Part shown: positions 31,414-33,709 of the stretch, piece after piece
Layout: the number at the start of each line of letters is the position of its first letter
Position numbering within the stretch: the stretch's first letter is position 1
Source of the DNA: Chitinophagaceae bacterium
GTDB taxonomy: Bacteria; Bacteroidota; Bacteroidia; Chitinophagales; Chitinophagaceae
Direction: 5' to 3'
Assembly (NCBI GenBank): GCA_947453295.1
Contig: CANGGD010000001.1
Coordinates: 89,615-123,323 of the forward strand
DNA: 33,709 bases
Program-made: the position numbers and the translations under genes
The notes under the pieces: model-generated
What the model saw: only the letters and a program-made list of their open reading frames with translations
Databases searched by the model: none
What the model was told of the DNA's origin: nothing

Positions 31414-31421
31414 CAAAAATA
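31414..31421 (-). promoter_or_regulatory. -7 promoter element before ctaA
   Basis: Minus-strand TATTTTTG (plus CAAAAATA) is a perfect TAnnTTTG match 19 nt before the ctaA ATG at 31394. It lies in the 79-nt divergent region shared with rnhB, for which only a near match (TATTTTTA, 31449-31456) is seen. Confidence 0.5.
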
Positions 31422-31473
31422 CTTAACAAGGAATGAATAATCTTTACCTATTTTTATTTCTCAAATTGTAAAA

Positions 31474-32070
31474 ATGCTTCAACCGTTTTATGATGATCTT
31501 AAAACAGAAGCCGGTGTTGATGAAGCCGGCAGAGGTTGTTATGCCGGACCGGTATTTGCAGCAGCTGTAATTTTACCAAAAGATTTTTTTCATCCCTTAT
31601 TAAATGACAGTAAAAAATTAGCTGAAAAACAAAGAGATTTATTAAGACCTATTATCGAAAAAGAAGCTATCTCTTTTGGAGTAGGAATGGTTGACAATGA
31701 AGAGATTGATTCTATTAATATTTTACAAGCTTCCTTTTTATCGATGCACAAAGCCATTGATCAACTAAAGCCCAAACCCCATTTATTATTAATTGATGGT
31801 AATCGCTTTAAACCCTATAAAAAAATTCTTCATCATTGTATTGTTAAAGGAGATGGAAAATTTGCAAGCATTGCAGCTGCCAGTATATTGGCTAAAACAT
31901 ATAGAGACGATTTTATGAAAAACATTCATGCAGAATTTGACTGCTATGATTGGTTAAACAATAAGGGCTACGGCACTTCCTCTCATAGAAAAGCAATTGA
32001 AAAATTCGGCTTGTGTAAATATCATCGCAAGAGCTTTAATATCTTACCAAATCAAATCAAATTATTTTAA
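31474..32070 (+). CDS. rnhB: Ribonuclease HII
   Basis: Removes RNA from RNA/DNA hybrids, including single ribonucleotides misincorporated in DNA. 198 aa. The catalytic acids are visible: Asp16-Glu17 in [19 protein letters not shown], the Asp in LLIDGNRF near 108, and the later Asp of [26 protein letters not shown] and [10 protein letters not shown] complete the family signature. ATG at 31474 precedes the first catalytic Asp by the usual distance. Its last 14 bases overlap the 3' end of the convergent HEAT-repeat gene. Confidence 0.95.
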   Translation: MLQPFYDDLKTEAGVDEAGRGCYAGPVFAAAVILPKDFFHPLLNDSKKLAEKQRDLLRPIIEKEAISFGVGMVDNEEIDSINILQASFLSMHKAIDQLKPKPHLLLIDGNRFKPYKKILHHCIVKGDGKFASIAAASILAKTYRDDFMKNIHAEFDCYDWLNNKGYGTSSHRKAIEKFGLCKYHRKSFNILPNQIKLF

Positions 32071-32569
32071 TTGCTTTTTGATAAATTTTTTTAATGCTAT
32101 TTTTTTCTTCTCTATCAATTATAACCTCTATCGCTTTTATTAAATCCATTTGATGTTTGGTTTTAATTTTTACTATTTCGCCTAATGCAAATGCAGCGCT
32201 CCATCTTACAACTGTTCCTTTGTCCTCAGTATTAATTAATACGTTTTTAATCGCTTCTTCTAAAACATCACTAAACAAATGAGCGGTATTTCCAATTACT
32301 TTGGCAGATTCCCATTTTACTCTTGGCGCCTTCGATGTAAGTGAGTTGCTTACAAAATCAAAACATTGTTTATTTACTATTGAAGGTTGCAGTTTGCTTG
32401 AAAATTCTATTGCTTCTATGCAAGTGGCTTTAATGGGATCTTTTGATGTTTTTGCAAATTGAATTAAATCATCAACGTGTAAATTATTTTTAATTATTTC
32501 ATCACTAATCAATTTAATCTTTTCTTTTTGTGGAATTGATTTGTCAGATATTACTAATGAAATATTCAT
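32057..32569 (-). CDS. HEAT-repeat protein
   Basis: 170 aa, soluble, all-helical. At least three HEAT-like units are visible: [37 protein letters not shown] and [16 protein letters not shown], each a pair of amphipathic helices with the conserved small/acidic turn. There is no catalytic motif, so it is likely a binding or scaffold protein; EZ-HEAT and DNA-alkylation-repeat proteins have a similar look but lack of diagnostic residues prevents a finer call. It lies 54 nt downstream of kbl on the same strand and overlaps rnhB by 14 bp at its 3' end. Function unknown. Confidence 0.7.
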   Translation of the reverse strand: MNISLVISDKSIPQKEKIKLISDEIIKNNLHVDDLIQFAKTSKDPIKATCIEAIEFSSKLQPSIVNKQCFDFVSNSLTSKAPRVKWESAKVIGNTAHLFSDVLEEAIKNVLINTEDKGTVVRWSAAFALGEIVKIKTKHQMDLIKAIEVIIDREEKNSIKKIYQKAIKII

Positions 32570-32623
32570 ATTTAAAAGCCTTTAAAATATAATTTTGATG
32601 ACGCAATAAAATGAAGGCTAATA

Positions 32624-33709
32624 TTATTTTATTACACCCAACTCTTTGCCAATTTTTGTAAATGCAGTTATTGCTTTATCCAGATGATATTGTTCATGAG
32701 CTGCACTTAATTGAACTCTGATCCGTGCTTGTCCTTTTGCTACAACCGGAAAGAAAAATCCAATTACATAAATACTTTCTTCTAAAAGTTTTGCGGCAAA
32801 TTGTTGTGCAAGTGTTGCTTCATATAACATGATGGGAACTATTGGATGATCTCCTGGTTTTATATCAAAACCTGCGGCTGTCATTTTAGACCTGAAATAT
32901 TTTGTATTAAATTCAAGTTTATCTCTTAATGCTGTTGTTTCATTTAGCATATTCAACACCGCTATTGATGCTCCAACTATGCTTGGTGCTAGTGTGTTAC
33001 TAAATAAATAGGGTCTGCTTTTTTGACGAAGCATTTCAATGATCTCTTTTTTTCCTGAAGTGAAACCTCCACTCGCGCCACCTAATGCTTTTCCTAAGGT
33101 TCCAGTGATAATGTCTACTCTTCCCATCACATTTCTGTATTCATGAGTACCTCTGCCTGTTTTACCTAAAAAGCCTGAAGAATGGCATTCATCAATCATT
33201 ACAATGGCATCGTATTTATCGGCTAAATCACAAATTACATCTAGTTGTGCAATGGTGCCGTCCATACTAAAAGAACCATCTGTTACAATTATTCTACTTC
33301 TTAAATGAGCAGTTTCTTGTAGTATTTTTTCTAAATCAACCATGTTGTTGTGTTCGTATCTGTATCGCTGTGCTTTACACAAACGAATTCCATCAATGAT
33401 TGAAGCATGATTTAATGCATCACTAATTATCGCATCCTGCTCATTGAACAAGGGTTCAAATACGCCGCCATTTGCATCAAAAGCAGCTGCATATAAAATA
33501 GTGTCTTCTGTTCCCAAAAAATTGGCAATGGAAAGTTCCAGCTCTTTGTGTATGTCTTGGGTACCACATATAAATCTTACGCTACTCATTCCAAAACCTC
33601 TATAATCAATATATTTTTTTGCGGCTTCCAATACTTTTGGATGTGCCGACAAACCCAAATAATTATTAGAACAAAAATTTAGAACTGTTTTTCCGTTTAC
33701 GATTATTTC
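32624..33709 (-). CDS. kbl: Glycine C-acetyltransferase (2-amino-3-ketobutyrate CoA ligase), 5' truncated by window edge
   Basis: PLP enzyme of threonine breakdown, converting 2-amino-3-oxobutyrate and CoA to glycine and acetyl-CoA. The frame stays open to the end of the window: VNGKTVLNFCSNNYLGL precedes the TTG codon at 33658, so that codon is internal and the true start is outside. Visible signatures are RGFGMSSVRFICGTQDIHKE, VTDGSFSMDGTIAQL, MIDECHSSGFLG, and TGTLGKALGGASGGFTSG with the PLP Lys. The GMSSVRFICGTQ segment favours Kbl over serine palmitoyltransferase or BioF in the same fold. No tdh neighbour is visible on the downstream side. Confidence 0.93.
   Translation of the reverse strand, partial: EIIVNGKTVLNFCSNNYLGLSAHPKVLEAAKKYIDYRGFGMSSVRFICGTQDIHKELELSIANFLGTEDTILYAAAFDANGGVFEPLFNEQDAIISDALNHASIIDGIRLCKAQRYRYEHNNMVDLEKILQETAHLRSRIIVTDGSFSMDGTIAQLDVICDLADKYDAIVMIDECHSSGFLGKTGRGTHEYRNVMGRVDIITGTLGKALGGASGGFTSGKKEIIEMLRQKSRPYLFSNTLAPSIVGASIAVLNMLNETTALRDKLEFNTKYFRSKMTAAGFDIKPGDHPIVPIMLYEATLAQQFAAKLLEESIYVIGFFFPVVAKGQARIRVQLSAAHEQYHLDKAITAFTKIGKELGVIK

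Noticed and set aside
33656-33658. TTG as the kbl start
   Set aside because: The frame stays open to the window end and the extra residues (VNGKTVLNFCSNNYLGL) match the family, so the gene is truncated.
1-33709. CRISPR arrays, IS elements, phage genes, toxin-antitoxin pairs, riboswitches
   Set aside because: I looked for regularly spaced repeats, transposases, integrases, typical small toxin/antitoxin pairs and long structured leaders and saw none; gaps between genes are short and gene content is core.

Overview
The window reads as a chromosomal segment of an AT-rich member of the Bacteroidota, most likely near Chitinophagaceae (the family is an inference). The evidence is gldC, a full-length porX (response regulator fused to a PglZ domain, a type IX secretion regulator), the lpxC/fabZ fusion, a split transketolase, and repeated copies of the Bacteroidota -7 promoter element TAnnTTTG just upstream of start codons. 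There are no phage, IS, integron, CRISPR or defence-island signatures. Most of it is core housekeeping and envelope biology.

Layout. 1-3073: 3' part of a PiT phosphate transporter (cut by the window edge), galE, and a stand-alone C-terminal transketolase subunit. 3140-4752: a compact ECF sigma factor / one-TM putative anti-sigma protein / secreted Spy-like protein unit with its own promoter. 4797-9160: murA (Asp in place of the catalytic Cys), gmk, a CNNM/CorC-type membrane protein and a degenerate GT-B-like protein. 9167-11425: gldC, a YqeY-like protein, a CvpA-like protein and an alpha/beta hydrolase. 11474-16229: a co-directional run of CBS protein, small one-POTRA Omp85-like protein, NAD kinase, histidine kinase and OmpR-type regulator. 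16231-17707: an SDR on the minus strand diverging from a YjjG-type nucleotidase. 17713-21330 (minus): two tiny paralogous secreted Lys/Cys-rich proteins, then porX-cdsA-psd. 21445-26687: HD phosphohydrolase, lpxD, lpxC/fabZ, lpxA and an ABC ATPase, closed by a strong palindromic terminator. 26872-27048: a CAU-anticodon tRNA on the minus strand whose promoter overlaps that of the next gene. 27065-30358: HAD hydrolase, obg, a TTG-initiated lipoprotein and a lipid kinase. 30327-33709: ctaA (minus), rnhB (plus), a HEAT-repeat protein (minus) and kbl (minus, cut by the window edge).

How the genes relate. Envelope building dominates: peptidoglycan precursor (murA), lipid A (lpxD, lpxC/fabZ, lpxA), phospholipid (cdsA, psd), UDP-sugar (galE), outer membrane insertion (Omp85-like), and envelope sensing or secretion control (ECF unit, HK/RR pair, porX). 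The most useful sequence-level signal is the promoter set: at least eleven perfect TAnnTTTG elements lie directly before genes, and at three of them (ECF sigma factor, HD hydrolase, obg) the element ends only 3-6 nt before the ATG, which predicts leaderless or nearly leaderless mRNAs. I did not find a clearly new multi-gene system. The best candidates for something under-described are the ECF/one-TM/Spy-like unit, the paired small secreted Lys/Cys-rich proteins, the mini Omp85 inserted before nadK, and the GT-B-like protein without its usual acidic motif.
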